Origin: Candidatus Omnitrophota bacterium
GTDB taxonomy: Bacteria; Omnitrophota; Gorgyraeia; Zapsychrales; Zapsychraceae
Direction: 5' to 3'
Assembly: GCA_020632495.1 (NCBI GenBank)
Contig: JACKFL010000006.1
Span: 1,054,001-1,118,000, forward strand
Length of the DNA: 64,000 nt
The notes under the pieces are model-generated. The model ran no database searches. It was given only the letters and a program-made list of their open reading frames with translations, and had not been told where the DNA came from. Every line of letters starts with the position of its first letter. Positions within the stretch are counted from its first letter, which is position 1. The position numbers were made by a program, and so were the translations under genes. Below are positions 23,680 to 32,549 of this stretch, piece by piece.

Positions 23680-24097
23680 CGGTAATCCTTTCGGCCACCT
23701 GGGGTGCGATTTCCCGCAAGGGCCGCATAACGAATTCGCGGTCGAACATCCGGGGGTGCGGGATGATCAAATCCGAGGCTTCCATGACCACCTCGTCATA
23801 GAGCAGGATGTCCAGATCGATCTCGCGCGGACCGTTGCGGACCGTTTCCGTGCGTCCCACGGCGCGTTCGATGTTCTTGAGCACCGCGAGCAGGGCGCGC
23901 GGTGACAATTCGGTTTCGGCCTCGCAGACGCTGTTCAGGAAACGTCCCTGGGGCGGCCCCCCGACGGGGTCGGTTTCGATCACCGAGGCCTGTTTGCGGA
24001 TCGTGATCCCTGATTCAGTCAGTTCCGAGAGGGCCCGCTCAATATAGGCTTCCCGGTCGCCGACGTTGGATCCGATCCCGATGTAGACGATAGCCAA
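23666..24097 (-). CDS. folK: 2-amino-4-hydroxy-6-hydroxymethyldihydropteridine diphosphokinase (HPPK)
   Basis: 143 aa. Transfers pyrophosphate from ATP to 6-hydroxymethyl-dihydropterin in folate synthesis. Canonical motifs: IGIGSNVGDRE near the N-terminus, NGPREIDLDILLYDE with the metal-binding DLD, and IIPHPRMFDREFVMRPL. This is the complete, orthodox HPPK of the window; a divergent paralog lies at 43636-44022. It sits directly against dapL (stop to next start adjacent), so it is probably co-transcribed with the lysine genes. Confidence 0.95.
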   Translation of the reverse strand: MAIVYIGIGSNVGDREAYIERALSELTESGITIRKQASVIETDPVGGPPQGRFLNSVCEAETELSPRALLAVLKNIERAVGRTETVRNGPREIDLDILLYDEVVMEASDLIIPHPRMFDREFVMRPLREIAPQVAERITGASD

Positions 24098-25276
24098 TTA
24101 GAGTACCTTTTTTAGGCGTTGGACGGCCTGTTCCAGGCGGTCCTTCTCGACGGTCAAGGCCATACGGATATAACCTTCCCCACCGGGGCCGAATCCGTTG
24201 CCCGGTGTAGCCACGATATCGGCCTTGTCGAGAAAAGTCTTGGCACATGTCATCGAATCGGTGAAGCCTTTCGGTAACCTGGCCCAGACATAAAAAGCGG
24301 CTTGCGGCGGGGTGATATCCCAGCCCAGTCCCGCGAGTCCTTCAATCAGGCAGTCCCGGCGTTCCTGGTACAGACGGCGCATATCGTCGGTGACCGACGG
24401 GTCGCTTCTGAGGGCCGCGATACCCGCAACCTGAATGGCGGTGAAGATGCCCGAATCGTAGTTGGATTTGACCTTGGCCAGGGCCGCGACCAGTGTCCGG
24501 TTGCCGCAGGCCCAGCCGATCCGCCACCCTGTCATATAATAGGTCTTAGATAGCGAATGGAACTCGATGGCCACGTCTTTGGCGCCTTCGATTTCGAAGA
24601 TGCTGATCGGCGGATTCCCGTCGAAGTAGACCTCGGAATAGGCCATATCGGACAAGATGATGATGCTGTGCTCGCGGGCGAACGCAACCAGCTCGGCGTA
24701 AAATTCACGCGTGGCCACGGCTGAGGTCGGGTTATTGGGATAGTTCAGGACCAGCATCTTGGCATCGGTATGACTTTTGAGTTCGGCGAGCTCCGGCAGC
24801 CAGCCGTTTTCTTCCTTAAGGGTAATGTTGATGATCTTCCCGCCAGCAAACTGGATCGTCGGCCGGTAAGCGGGATAAGCCGGGTCCGTCAGCAGAACCT
24901 TGTCGCCGGGATTGATCACGCCCAACGGCAGGTGAGCGATCCCTTCCTTGGTTCCGATCAACGGATAAATTTCTCCGTCCGGGTCCAGTTCCACATGGAA
25001 CCGGTCTTTAAACCAGCGTTGAATCTCAGTGCGTAAATCGGACAGGCCCGCGTCAAGCGCGTAATGATGATAGTCGCCGTTGGCCACTGATCTTTGCATC
25101 GCTTCGACGATATGCGGCGGTGTCGGGTAGTCCGGATCGCCGATCCCCAGGTTAATGACATCGCGTCCTTCGGCCAAGGCCGCGCGTTTCGCGCGGTCGA
25201 TCTCCACAAAGAGGTAGGGCGGCAAGGCCTTCAATCTGTCGGCAAATTCAATGCTTGGTTTGGTCTCTGTGCTCAT
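24098..25276 (-). CDS. dapL: LL-diaminopimelate aminotransferase
   Basis: 392 aa from the ATG at 25274-25276 (AAAGGAAAAG upstream). PLP enzyme converting tetrahydrodipicolinate to LL-diaminopimelate in one step with glutamate. Motifs include NLGIGDPDYPTP, GTKEGIAHL, YPNNPTSAVA, DMAYSEVYFDG and the PLP-lysine site HSLSKTYYMTGWRIGW. With dapA, dapB, dapF and lysA alongside and no dapD/C/E, it defines the aminotransferase variant of lysine/DAP synthesis known from plants, Chlamydia and other PVC-related bacteria. A generic class I aminotransferase is the alternative, made unlikely by the operon. Confidence 0.93.
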   Translation of the reverse strand: MSTETKPSIEFADRLKALPPYLFVEIDRAKRAALAEGRDVINLGIGDPDYPTPPHIVEAMQRSVANGDYHHYALDAGLSDLRTEIQRWFKDRFHVELDPDGEIYPLIGTKEGIAHLPLGVINPGDKVLLTDPAYPAYRPTIQFAGGKIINITLKEENGWLPELAELKSHTDAKMLVLNYPNNPTSAVATREFYAELVAFAREHSIIILSDMAYSEVYFDGNPPISIFEIEGAKDVAIEFHSLSKTYYMTGWRIGWACGNRTLVAALAKVKSNYDSGIFTAIQVAGIAALRSDPSVTDDMRRLYQERRDCLIEGLAGLGWDITPPQAAFYVWARLPKGFTDSMTCAKTFLDKADIVATPGNGFGPGGEGYIRMALTVEKDRLEQAVQRLKKVL

Positions 25277-25301
25277 GACGTGCTTTTCCTTTCGTGGTGG
25301 C

Positions 25302-26021
25302 TTATGAGGTGAATCCCAGGACATCCTGCATAGTGTACAGGCCGGGCGCCTTTCCCTGCAAATATTTGGCGGCGGTCAGGGCGCCGCGGGCGAACATACT
25401 GCGGTCCTTGGCATGATGGCTGATCGTCAACACGTCCTCACCCGACTCGAGGCGGATCGTATGATCGCCGATCACCTCGCCTTCCCGGATGGATTCCACG
25501 TTATCGATGGTCAGACCGGATGCCTTTTCCGCGATCTGCGCCATGGTCTTGGCGGTCCCCGACGGCTTGTCCTTCTTGTGAATGTGATGCGTTTCGGAGA
25601 TGCTGATGGTGTGCGGAGCGATCTTGCCAGTGGCGATCTGGATCAATTTGAACAGCGTGTTGACCCCGATCGACATATTGCTGGCCAGGACGATCGGGAT
25701 CTCTTTCGCCGCGGACTTGATCGCCTCCAGCTGTTGTGCGGAAAATCCGGTGGTGCCGATCACCATGGGAACACCGTACTGGGCAGCAGCCTTCAGATTG
25801 GTCATGGTCCCGTCCGGCAGCGTAAATTCGATCAGCGCATCGCAGCCCTTGATACTGGCGTTGTCCGCTGTGAGGTGAGTGCCGTAATTTTCGGTCCCCA
25901 CCTCCGGGTGATCGGTGTGTTCCAGCAGGGCGGTTATCGTGAGTTCGGGATCGGCATCGGCGAGCTTGGCGATGGCCTGTCCCATGCGCCCCCGGGCGCC
26001 GCTTATGGCCAGTTTGATCAT
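25302..26021 (-). CDS. dapB: 4-hydroxy-tetrahydrodipicolinate reductase
   Basis: 239 aa. NAD(P)H-dependent reduction in the DAP/lysine pathway. N-terminal nucleotide motif ISGARGRMGQAI, GTTGFS in the middle, and the catalytic/substrate signature SETHHIHKKDKPSGTAKTM with both histidines and the lysine intact. Slightly shorter than the usual 250-270 aa but complete. It begins 9 bp after the dapA stop and ends 25 bp before the dapL start. Confidence 0.96.
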   Translation of the reverse strand: MIKLAISGARGRMGQAIAKLADADPELTITALLEHTDHPEVGTENYGTHLTADNASIKGCDALIEFTLPDGTMTNLKAAAQYGVPMVIGTTGFSAQQLEAIKSAAKEIPIVLASNMSIGVNTLFKLIQIATGKIAPHTISISETHHIHKKDKPSGTAKTMAQIAEKASGLTIDNVESIREGEVIGDHTIRLESGEDVLTISHHAKDRSMFARGALTAAKYLQGKAPGLYTMQDVLGFTS

Positions 26022-26030
26022 GAGGTGCTC

Positions 26031-26915
26031 CTAGACGGTTGTCAGGGCCCCGTATTCGACGAGGGCCTGCTTGAGTTTTTCGAGATTCGCGGGCTCCATT
26101 TCACACAGCGGCAGGCGCAGTCGTCCCGGCGCCAGGCCCATTAATTCCGCCGCCGTCTTGACCGGAATCGGATTGGTCTCCAGGAAGAGCGCCTCGATGA
26201 GCGGTTTGAGCTTGCGGTCCAGGGCCGCGGCCTCATCCTTTTTCCCCTGCGCATAGAGTCTGGTCAGGGCGGCGATGTCCTCGGGGACGATATTCGCGGC
26301 CACCGAGATGACGCCGCTCCCTCCGAGTTCCATCATCGGCAAGGTCAGCGCGTCGTCGCCCGAAAGGATGATAAAATCCGGTCCGCACGCCTGGCGGACG
26401 GCCTTGACCTGCTCCAGCGACCCGGACGCTTCCTTGACGCCCACGATGTTGGGACAGTCCGCGTTCAGTCTGGCGACGGTGTCGGTTTCGATATTGCGTG
26501 CCGTTCTGCCGGCGATGTTATAGAGGATAATCGGTATGTCGACGCTTTCGGCCACGGCCTTAAAATGAAGATAAAGCCCGCGCTGCGTCGGTTTGTTGTA
26601 GTAGGGCGTGACGACCAGCGCCGCATCCGCCCCCACATGGGCCGCGTGCTTGGTGAGCATCACCGCTTCGGCGGTCGAGTTGGAACCGGTGCCGGCGATG
26701 ACCGGGACCCTCTTGTTGACGGCCTCAACGGTCACTTCGATGACGCGGTTGTGTTCGGCCGGTGACAGTGTCGGCGACTCTCCCGTGGTGCCGCAGGGCA
26801 CGATGCCATTGGTGCCGCTCTCGATCTGGTGGGCGATTAACTTGCGCAATGTTCCCTCGTCCAGGCCGTTCTCGGTAAAAGGTGTAATGATGGCTACGAT
26901 CGATCCCTTGAACAT
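26031..26915 (-). CDS. dapA: 4-hydroxy-tetrahydrodipicolinate synthase
   Basis: 294-aa TIM-barrel aldolase joining pyruvate and aspartate semialdehyde. GTTGESPTLS near 42-51, VTPYYNKPTQRGLYLHF with the active tyrosine, YNIAGRTA (usually YNVPGRT), and IVGVKEASG with the Schiff-base lysine. C-terminal NPIPVKTAAELMG is the usual ending motif. Intact and of normal length. It lies 14 bp after dapF. Confidence 0.96.
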   Translation of the reverse strand: MFKGSIVAIITPFTENGLDEGTLRKLIAHQIESGTNGIVPCGTTGESPTLSPAEHNRVIEVTVEAVNKRVPVIAGTGSNSTAEAVMLTKHAAHVGADAALVVTPYYNKPTQRGLYLHFKAVAESVDIPIILYNIAGRTARNIETDTVARLNADCPNIVGVKEASGSLEQVKAVRQACGPDFIILSGDDALTLPMMELGGSGVISVAANIVPEDIAALTRLYAQGKKDEAAALDRKLKPLIEALFLETNPIPVKTAAELMGLAPGRLRLPLCEMEPANLEKLKQALVEYGALTTV

Positions 26916-26929
26916 AGTGCTCTCCCCCC

Positions 26930-27757
26930 CTAGGTAAAGTAGTATTCGCCGTGCGCGATGAATTTGGCGCTTCCCTTTAAATGGACATTGGTCACGACAC
27001 AGTCATTAATATCGAAGGAAACCCTGAGGATCTCCCCGCTGCGCGTGCGCACGCGCATGCGCGCTCCCTTTTTGTTGATGATGCCGGGATTCAGCTGCAG
27101 GTAGGACACGATGGCCGCCGCCACGCTGCCGGTGCCGCAGGCCTTGGTTTCGTCCTCCACCCCGCGTTCGTACGTCCGGCAGTCTACCAGGTCCTTATCG
27201 AGAAACTCGACAAAGTTGACGTTGGTGCCGCGCGGTTCGAACGCCTCGTGATAGCGGATCGCCCGTCCGATGGTCCGCACCTCGATGTCGTTTAAACCCT
27301 CTACGTAAATGATTATATGCGGAACACCGGTGTCGATATAGTGTACGGTTACATCGCGGTCGTTGAGATCCACGGAGATGTCCGGGCGGTAATCCTCGGG
27401 ATCACTCAGTCGGACATCGGCGACCTCATTGGCGGCCGTGGCCTCCAGGATGCCGGCCAGTGTTTCCATGGTAAAGGTCTTCTTGCGCGGGCGCTTGTGC
27501 CGTACGATATAGGCGGCCATGCACCGCGCGCCGTTGCCGCACATTTCGGCCTCCGACCCGTCCGCGTTGATGATCCGCATCCGGTAATCCGCCTTCGCCG
27601 ATTTGTCGTAGACCATCAACCCGTCGGCGCCGATGCCGTTGGTACGGTCGCAAACCTTAATCGCCAGGCGCTTGAGATTCATTTTCGCCTTGGGGGCGTC
27701 TATGATGACAAAGTCATTACCCGCCCCGGCCATTTTAATAAATGGGATTGTCTTCAT
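26930..27757 (-). CDS. dapF: Diaminopimelate epimerase
   Basis: 275 aa. Cofactor-independent epimerase making meso-DAP from LL-DAP. The two catalytic cysteines appear in EMCGNGARCMA and KACGTGSVAAAI. The N-terminal KMAGAGNDFVIID is characteristic. meso-DAP serves both lysine synthesis (lysA next door) and peptidoglycan. It lies 9 bp after lysA. Confidence 0.97.
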   Translation of the reverse strand: MKTIPFIKMAGAGNDFVIIDAPKAKMNLKRLAIKVCDRTNGIGADGLMVYDKSAKADYRMRIINADGSEAEMCGNGARCMAAYIVRHKRPRKKTFTMETLAGILEATAANEVADVRLSDPEDYRPDISVDLNDRDVTVHYIDTGVPHIIIYVEGLNDIEVRTIGRAIRYHEAFEPRGTNVNFVEFLDKDLVDCRTYERGVEDETKACGTGSVAAAIVSYLQLNPGIINKKGARMRVRTRSGEILRVSFDINDCVVTNVHLKGSAKFIAHGEYYFT

Positions 27758-27766
27758 GGTTTGACC

Positions 27767-29023
27767 TTAATTGAGGAATGCCGGAATCCGCTCATCCTTG
27801 ACCAGATCGTCGAAGCTCTGTCGGATCCGGGAAAGTTCGAACTTCTTTCCTTTAACGAACGCAATCGGAACATGTCCGCGCATATTGTAGTTGCTGGACA
27901 TGACCGAACAATACGCTCCCGCGCCGAGCAGGGCGATCAGGTCATTCTTTTTCAAGGCCGGCAGGAGCCGGTCCTTGGCAAAAAAGTCCCCGCTCTCGCA
28001 GATTGGCCCGACGACGTCCATCTTTATCCGGCGACCGGCCGTCTTGATCAGCGGTACGATTTCATGATAGGACCCGTATAATGTGGGGCGCATGAGATCA
28101 TTCATGCCGCCGTCCACGATCAGAAATTTCTTAACCCCGTTGTCTTTGAGATACAACACCCGGGTGACAAAAATGCCCGCGTTGCCCGAGATAAAACGGC
28201 CGGGTTCCATGATGATTTTCAGGCCCGTTTGTTTTAACAACGGCAGCACGTTTTCGGCAAACTTGGCCGCGGTTTGGGGCTGCTCGTCCTTGTAAATGAT
28301 ACCCAATCCTCCGCCGATATCGAGGTATTCGAGCTCAAGGCCGTCTTTTTTGAGTTTTTCCTGAAAGCGGATGACCCGCTGGATGGCCTCGACGAAGGGT
28401 TCGCCAGTCGTGATTTGCGAGCCGATATGCACATGTAATCCGCTGAACCGGATATTGGCGTATTTCTTGGTTTGCTTCATGATCTTCTGCGCCGTATTCA
28501 GGTCGATGCCGAATTTGTTTTTCAGGGTTCCGGTCACGACCTGGGAATAGGTCGGCGCTTCGACATCCGGATTGATCCTCAAGGCGACCTTCACGGTCTT
28601 CTTGTGCTTGCCGGCGATGCGGTTGATTTCGTCGAGTTCCGGCAGGGATTCGACGTTGAACAGCAGGATCCCTTTCTTGATGGCAAACACGATCTCCTCT
28701 TCCGTCTTTCCCACGGAGGCAAACACGATTTTCTTGGGATCCGCGCCGGCCAACAGGGCTTTTCTCAGTTCCCCCACCGATACGATGTCAAATCCGGCCC
28801 CCGCGTTGATGAGCGTTTTCAGGACCGCCAGATTGTCGTTGGACTTCATGGCAAAACAGATGAGCGGACTGATGTCGGCAAATGCGCGCTGGATCTTGGT
28901 GAAATGATCCACCAGCGTGTTATGGCTGTAGACGTAACACGGCGTTCCTGTTTTCGCAATAATATCGACGATACGGACGTCTTCGCAAAAGAGTTCTTTA
29001 CCCTTGTAATGAAAGTCGTGCAT
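27767..29023 (-). CDS. lysA: Diaminopimelate decarboxylase
   Basis: 418 aa from the ATG at 29021-29023 (AAAGG at 7 bp); a longer frame would run into argH. PLP-dependent decarboxylation of meso-DAP to lysine. PLP lysine in CFAMKSNDNLAVLK, HVHIGSQI for cofactor binding, GGGLGI, EPGRFISGNAG, and CESGDFFAKDR plus GAGAYCSVMSSNYN at the active site. Intact. Placed between argH and dapF, joining the arginine and lysine blocks. Confidence 0.97.
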   Translation of the reverse strand: MHDFHYKGKELFCEDVRIVDIIAKTGTPCYVYSHNTLVDHFTKIQRAFADISPLICFAMKSNDNLAVLKTLINAGAGFDIVSVGELRKALLAGADPKKIVFASVGKTEEEIVFAIKKGILLFNVESLPELDEINRIAGKHKKTVKVALRINPDVEAPTYSQVVTGTLKNKFGIDLNTAQKIMKQTKKYANIRFSGLHVHIGSQITTGEPFVEAIQRVIRFQEKLKKDGLELEYLDIGGGLGIIYKDEQPQTAAKFAENVLPLLKQTGLKIIMEPGRFISGNAGIFVTRVLYLKDNGVKKFLIVDGGMNDLMRPTLYGSYHEIVPLIKTAGRRIKMDVVGPICESGDFFAKDRLLPALKKNDLIALLGAGAYCSVMSSNYNMRGHVPIAFVKGKKFELSRIRQSFDDLVKDERIPAFLN

Positions 29024-29034
29024 GAGGGGCCTTT

Positions 29035-30423
29035 CTAGTCTTCGGAAGCGCGTTCGAGGCGCTTCTCCCAAAAGCGTATCTGCTGGGCGACCGAGCGCGG
29101 CGAGGTGGATCCGAAGGATTTCTTGCCTTTGACCGAGGCCTCGGCGTTCAGCAGTTTACGGATTTCGGTAGTGAGCTTGGGGTGAAACCCTTTTAATTCT
29201 TCATCGGTCAAGGCGGCGATCTTTTGTCCGTTGTCGAGACAGTCGCGGACCAGACGGCCGACCGTGTCGTGCGCCTCGCGATACGTCACGCCTTTGCCGA
29301 TAAGGAATTCCATAATATCGACGGAAAAGAAACATTCGTTATCCAGTTGCTTGCGGATATTCTCCTCTTTAATCTGAAGCGTCGCGAACAGGCGTGTCAA
29401 TAACGGCAGCATCAACTGGACCTGTTCCACCGATTCGAACAGTGGCGGTTTGTCCAGCTGCAGGTCACGGTTATATGTCAACGGCAGCCCTTTCAGGAGG
29501 ACCAGGATCTTGTTGAGATTACCGTAGACCGTCGCGGTTTCGCCGCGGATCAGCTCAAGGATGTCCGGGTTCTTTTTGTGCGGCATAATCGAAGAGCCCG
29601 TGCACAAGGACCAGTCGATATTGATGAAATTGAATTCACTGGTCGCCCAAATGATCATGTCCTCGGCGATCCGGGAAAAATGCATGCACATGATGGCCAG
29701 GTTCGACAGAGTTTCGACCAGAAAATCACGGTCGCTCACCGAATCGATGCTGTTGCGGGTGGTGGCCGCGAAGCCGAGTTCCTCCGAGACCTGTTTGCGG
29801 TCCGTCGGAAGAGTTGATCCGGACAAGGCGCAGCTGCCCAACGGATTGCTGTCCATCCGCTTGACGGCCTCGCTGATCCGCTGTTTGTCGCGCTCGAGCA
29901 TTTCGATATACGCCAGCATATGCTGGGCCAGCAGGACAGCCTGGGCGGATTGCAGATGTGTATAAGCCGGAATGATCACGTGTTTGTGTACGTTCGCAAA
30001 GTCAAGAATGGCCCGTTGCAGGTCGCTGATCAGTTCGGTGACCGTGTTCAGTTCGACCAAGCAGTACAACTTCATGTCCAGGACGATCAGGTCATTGCGT
30101 GAGCGGGCGGTATGCAGACGGTCTGCCGCCTCGCCGATCCTCTCTTTCAGGACCGACTGAATGTTGGAGTGGACATCTTCCTCATCAGAGTCGTACTCAA
30201 AAACGCCCTCTTCGATTTCCTTTGCGATTACCTGCAGACCGTTCATGATCTTCTTGGCGTCCGCCTTGGGAATAATGCCGCAGTCACCGAGCATCTTGGC
30301 GTGCGCGATCCCGCCGATACAGTCGTACAAGCCCAGTTTGTAGTCGTAGTCGATACTGAAACTGAATGAATCGGCGAGATTGTCGGTGTCGCCCTGAAAA
30401 CGTGAACCCCAGAATTTTGCCAT
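29035..30423 (-). CDS. argH: Argininosuccinate lyase
   Basis: 462 aa from the ATG at 30421-30423, with GGAGAAGGGG upstream; an extra 15 residues upstream overlap argG and are not needed. Splits argininosuccinate into arginine and fumarate. SRFQGDTDNL at the N-terminus, HTARSRNDLI, THLQSAQAVLL, and the fumarase/lyase signature TGSSIMPHKKNPDILEL. Fully intact. Confidence 0.97.
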   Translation of the reverse strand: MAKFWGSRFQGDTDNLADSFSFSIDYDYKLGLYDCIGGIAHAKMLGDCGIIPKADAKKIMNGLQVIAKEIEEGVFEYDSDEEDVHSNIQSVLKERIGEAADRLHTARSRNDLIVLDMKLYCLVELNTVTELISDLQRAILDFANVHKHVIIPAYTHLQSAQAVLLAQHMLAYIEMLERDKQRISEAVKRMDSNPLGSCALSGSTLPTDRKQVSEELGFAATTRNSIDSVSDRDFLVETLSNLAIMCMHFSRIAEDMIIWATSEFNFINIDWSLCTGSSIMPHKKNPDILELIRGETATVYGNLNKILVLLKGLPLTYNRDLQLDKPPLFESVEQVQLMLPLLTRLFATLQIKEENIRKQLDNECFFSVDIMEFLIGKGVTYREAHDTVGRLVRDCLDNGQKIAALTDEELKGFHPKLTTEIRKLLNAEASVKGKKSFGSTSPRSVAQQIRFWEKRLERASED

Positions 30424-30443
30424 GTTCCCCTTCTCCTGCGTGC

Positions 30444-31613
30444 CTACTTCATGAACGGCATGGCCCACAGATGATTGAAGCCTTCGGCCAAGGATTGGTC
30501 GAATTGATCGCCTTCGCCGTAGGTGGCCATTTTTTCCCGGTAGCGGGAATATTTGGATTTGCGCCCGACCACGTGGCAGCCGCCCTTAAACAGCTTGAGC
30601 CGGACGGTCCCGGTGGTATCCTCATGCACCTTGTTAAAGAAAGCGTCCATCTGCTCTTTGAGCGGAGTAAACCACAGTCCGTTGTACGTCAATTCGGCGT
30701 ATTTTTGGGATAGGATCTGTTTGAAGCGCATCGAATCCCGGTCGAGGACCAGAGTTTCAAGTTCGCGCAGCGCCATGTGCAGCACCGCGCCCGCCGGATT
30801 TTCATAAATCTCGCGCGACTTAATACCGACCAGCCGGTTCTCAACCATATCCACGCGTCCGACCCCGTTGCGTCCGGCGACTTGATTCAGGTGTTTGACC
30901 AGGTTGACGGGTGTGTAGGCCTTGCCGTCCACTTTCTTCGGAAGTCCCTTCTCGAAAGTGATCTCCACATACGTCGGTTTATCCGGGGCCTTGGCCGGAT
31001 CGGTGGTCAGCGCGTAGATTTCCTCCGGCGGTTCGCACCACGGATCCTCCAGCACGCCGCATTCGATGGCGCGGCCGTAGATGTTGTTGTCGATGCTGTA
31101 CGGGCTTTTCTTGGTGACGTGGATCTTGATCCCCTTGGATTGCAGATAATCGATCTCCTGGTCGCGGGTCTTGAATTCCCAGACGCGGACCGGCGCGATG
31201 ATCTCCATCTTGGGGGCCATGGTCAGGTAAACCGTTTCGAACCGGACCTGATCGTTCCCTTTACCGGTGCATCCGTGAACGAGGGCCGTGGCCTTCTCTT
31301 TCTTGGCGATCTCGACCTGGTGCCGGGCGATCAACGGCCGCGACAGTGCGCAGGCAAGATAGTACTTGTTTTCGTAGGCCGCCCCCGCCTTCAGGGCCTT
31401 GAAGGCGTAGTCTTCGATCAGTTCCTTCTCCAGATTGAGGCGCACGATCTGCGCGGCGCCGGATTGCAACGCGCGCTTTTCAATAGCCTTGAAATCATCT
31501 CCCTGACCGAGATCGGCGATAAAGGCGATGGTCTCGTATCCTTTGTCTTTGAGCCAGGGGATAATGCAGGACGTGTCGAGTCCACCGGAATACGCTAGCA
31601 CGACTTTTTTCAT
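30444..31613 (-). CDS. argG: Argininosuccinate synthase
   Basis: 389 aa. ATP-dependent joining of citrulline and aspartate. P-loop-like AYSGGLDTSCI (8-18), GCTGKGNDQVRFE, ENRLVGIKSREIYENPAG and HMALRELE are family hallmarks. It lies 9 bp after argF and 20 bp before the argH start. Normal length, complete. Confidence 0.97.
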   Translation of the reverse strand: MKKVVLAYSGGLDTSCIIPWLKDKGYETIAFIADLGQGDDFKAIEKRALQSGAAQIVRLNLEKELIEDYAFKALKAGAAYENKYYLACALSRPLIARHQVEIAKKEKATALVHGCTGKGNDQVRFETVYLTMAPKMEIIAPVRVWEFKTRDQEIDYLQSKGIKIHVTKKSPYSIDNNIYGRAIECGVLEDPWCEPPEEIYALTTDPAKAPDKPTYVEITFEKGLPKKVDGKAYTPVNLVKHLNQVAGRNGVGRVDMVENRLVGIKSREIYENPAGAVLHMALRELETLVLDRDSMRFKQILSQKYAELTYNGLWFTPLKEQMDAFFNKVHEDTTGTVRLKLFKGGCHVVGRKSKYSRYREKMATYGEGDQFDQSLAEGFNHLWAMPFMK

Positions 31614-31622
31614 GATGACTCC

Positions 31623-32549
31623 TTACCAGGTGTTAAATAGAAAATTCAGGACGGCCTTTTGCGAATGCAGCCGGTTTTCCGCCTGTGTGAAGACAATCGA
31701 ATTGGGGCCGTCGATGATCTCGGCCGTCACCTCTTCGCCGCGGTGCGCGGGAAGACAATGCATGAAGGCGTACTGCCCGTGGGCCTCTTTGACGAGCTCA
31801 GCGTTGATCTGATAGCCTTGAAAATCCTGCAACCGCTTCTCACGCTCCGCTTCCTGCCCCATGCTTACCCATACATCGGCATAGATGACATTGGCCCCCC
31901 GGACGGCGGCCCTGGGGTCGCGGGTCACTTCGATACGGGCGCCGGAATCCATGCAGATGCTCAATACCTTCTCCATAATATTCTTGTCCGGACCATACCC
32001 CTCCGGCGTGGCGACTTTCACGTTGACGCCGAGTTTGGCCGCCCCCAGCAGTAAGGAATGACACACGTTATTGCCGTCGCCGACGAAGGCAATGGTCAGT
32101 CCTTCGAGTGTCTGGAAGTGTTCCTTGACTGAAAACAGATCGGCCAATCCCTGGCACGGGTGATGCAGATCCGTCAGCCCGTTGATAACCGGCACCGTCG
32201 CGTTTTCGGCCAAGATCACCAAATCGTCATGCGAATTTGTGCGGGCGATGATGCCGCTGAGATAGCGCGATAGCGTTTTGGAGACATCGGCGGTGCTTTC
32301 GCGTACGCCGAGGTTGATTTCGTCCGGTCCCAAATAGACGCCGCGGCCGCCCATTTGCGCTATGCCCACTTCGAAGGAGACACGCGTTCGGTTGGACGGT
32401 TTCTGAAAGACAAGACCGATCATGCGGTCGCGCAGCAAATGCACCGAATGGCCCGGATCGTTCTTCATCTCCATGGATAAAGCGATCAGCCGGAGCATCT
32501 CCTCCTTCGATAAATTTTCCAGACTGAGAAAGTCTTTTTTTCTGATCAC
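31623..32549 (-). CDS. argF: Ornithine carbamoyltransferase
   Basis: 308 aa from a GTG start at 32547-32549 that overlaps the argD stop (GTGA); a longer open frame reaches back into argD but does not resemble the family. Makes citrulline from ornithine and carbamoyl phosphate. Carbamoyl-phosphate motif KPSNRTRVSFEVG (SNRTR rather than the commoner STRTR), HPCQGLADL, and FMHCLPAHRGEEV with the catalytic cysteine. The HCLP signature favours ornithine over acetyl- or succinylornithine as substrate. Confidence 0.94.
   Translation of the reverse strand: MIRKKDFLSLENLSKEEMLRLIALSMEMKNDPGHSVHLLRDRMIGLVFQKPSNRTRVSFEVGIAQMGGRGVYLGPDEINLGVRESTADVSKTLSRYLSGIIARTNSHDDLVILAENATVPVINGLTDLHHPCQGLADLFSVKEHFQTLEGLTIAFVGDGNNVCHSLLLGAAKLGVNVKVATPEGYGPDKNIMEKVLSICMDSGARIEVTRDPRAAVRGANVIYADVWVSMGQEAEREKRLQDFQGYQINAELVKEAHGQYAFMHCLPAHRGEEVTAEIIDGPNSIVFTQAENRLHSQKAVLNFLFNTW

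Noticed and set aside
27230..27245. tRNA T-loop-like GGTTCGAAC
   Set aside because: Lies within the dapF coding sequence and no acceptor or anticodon stem can be built around it.
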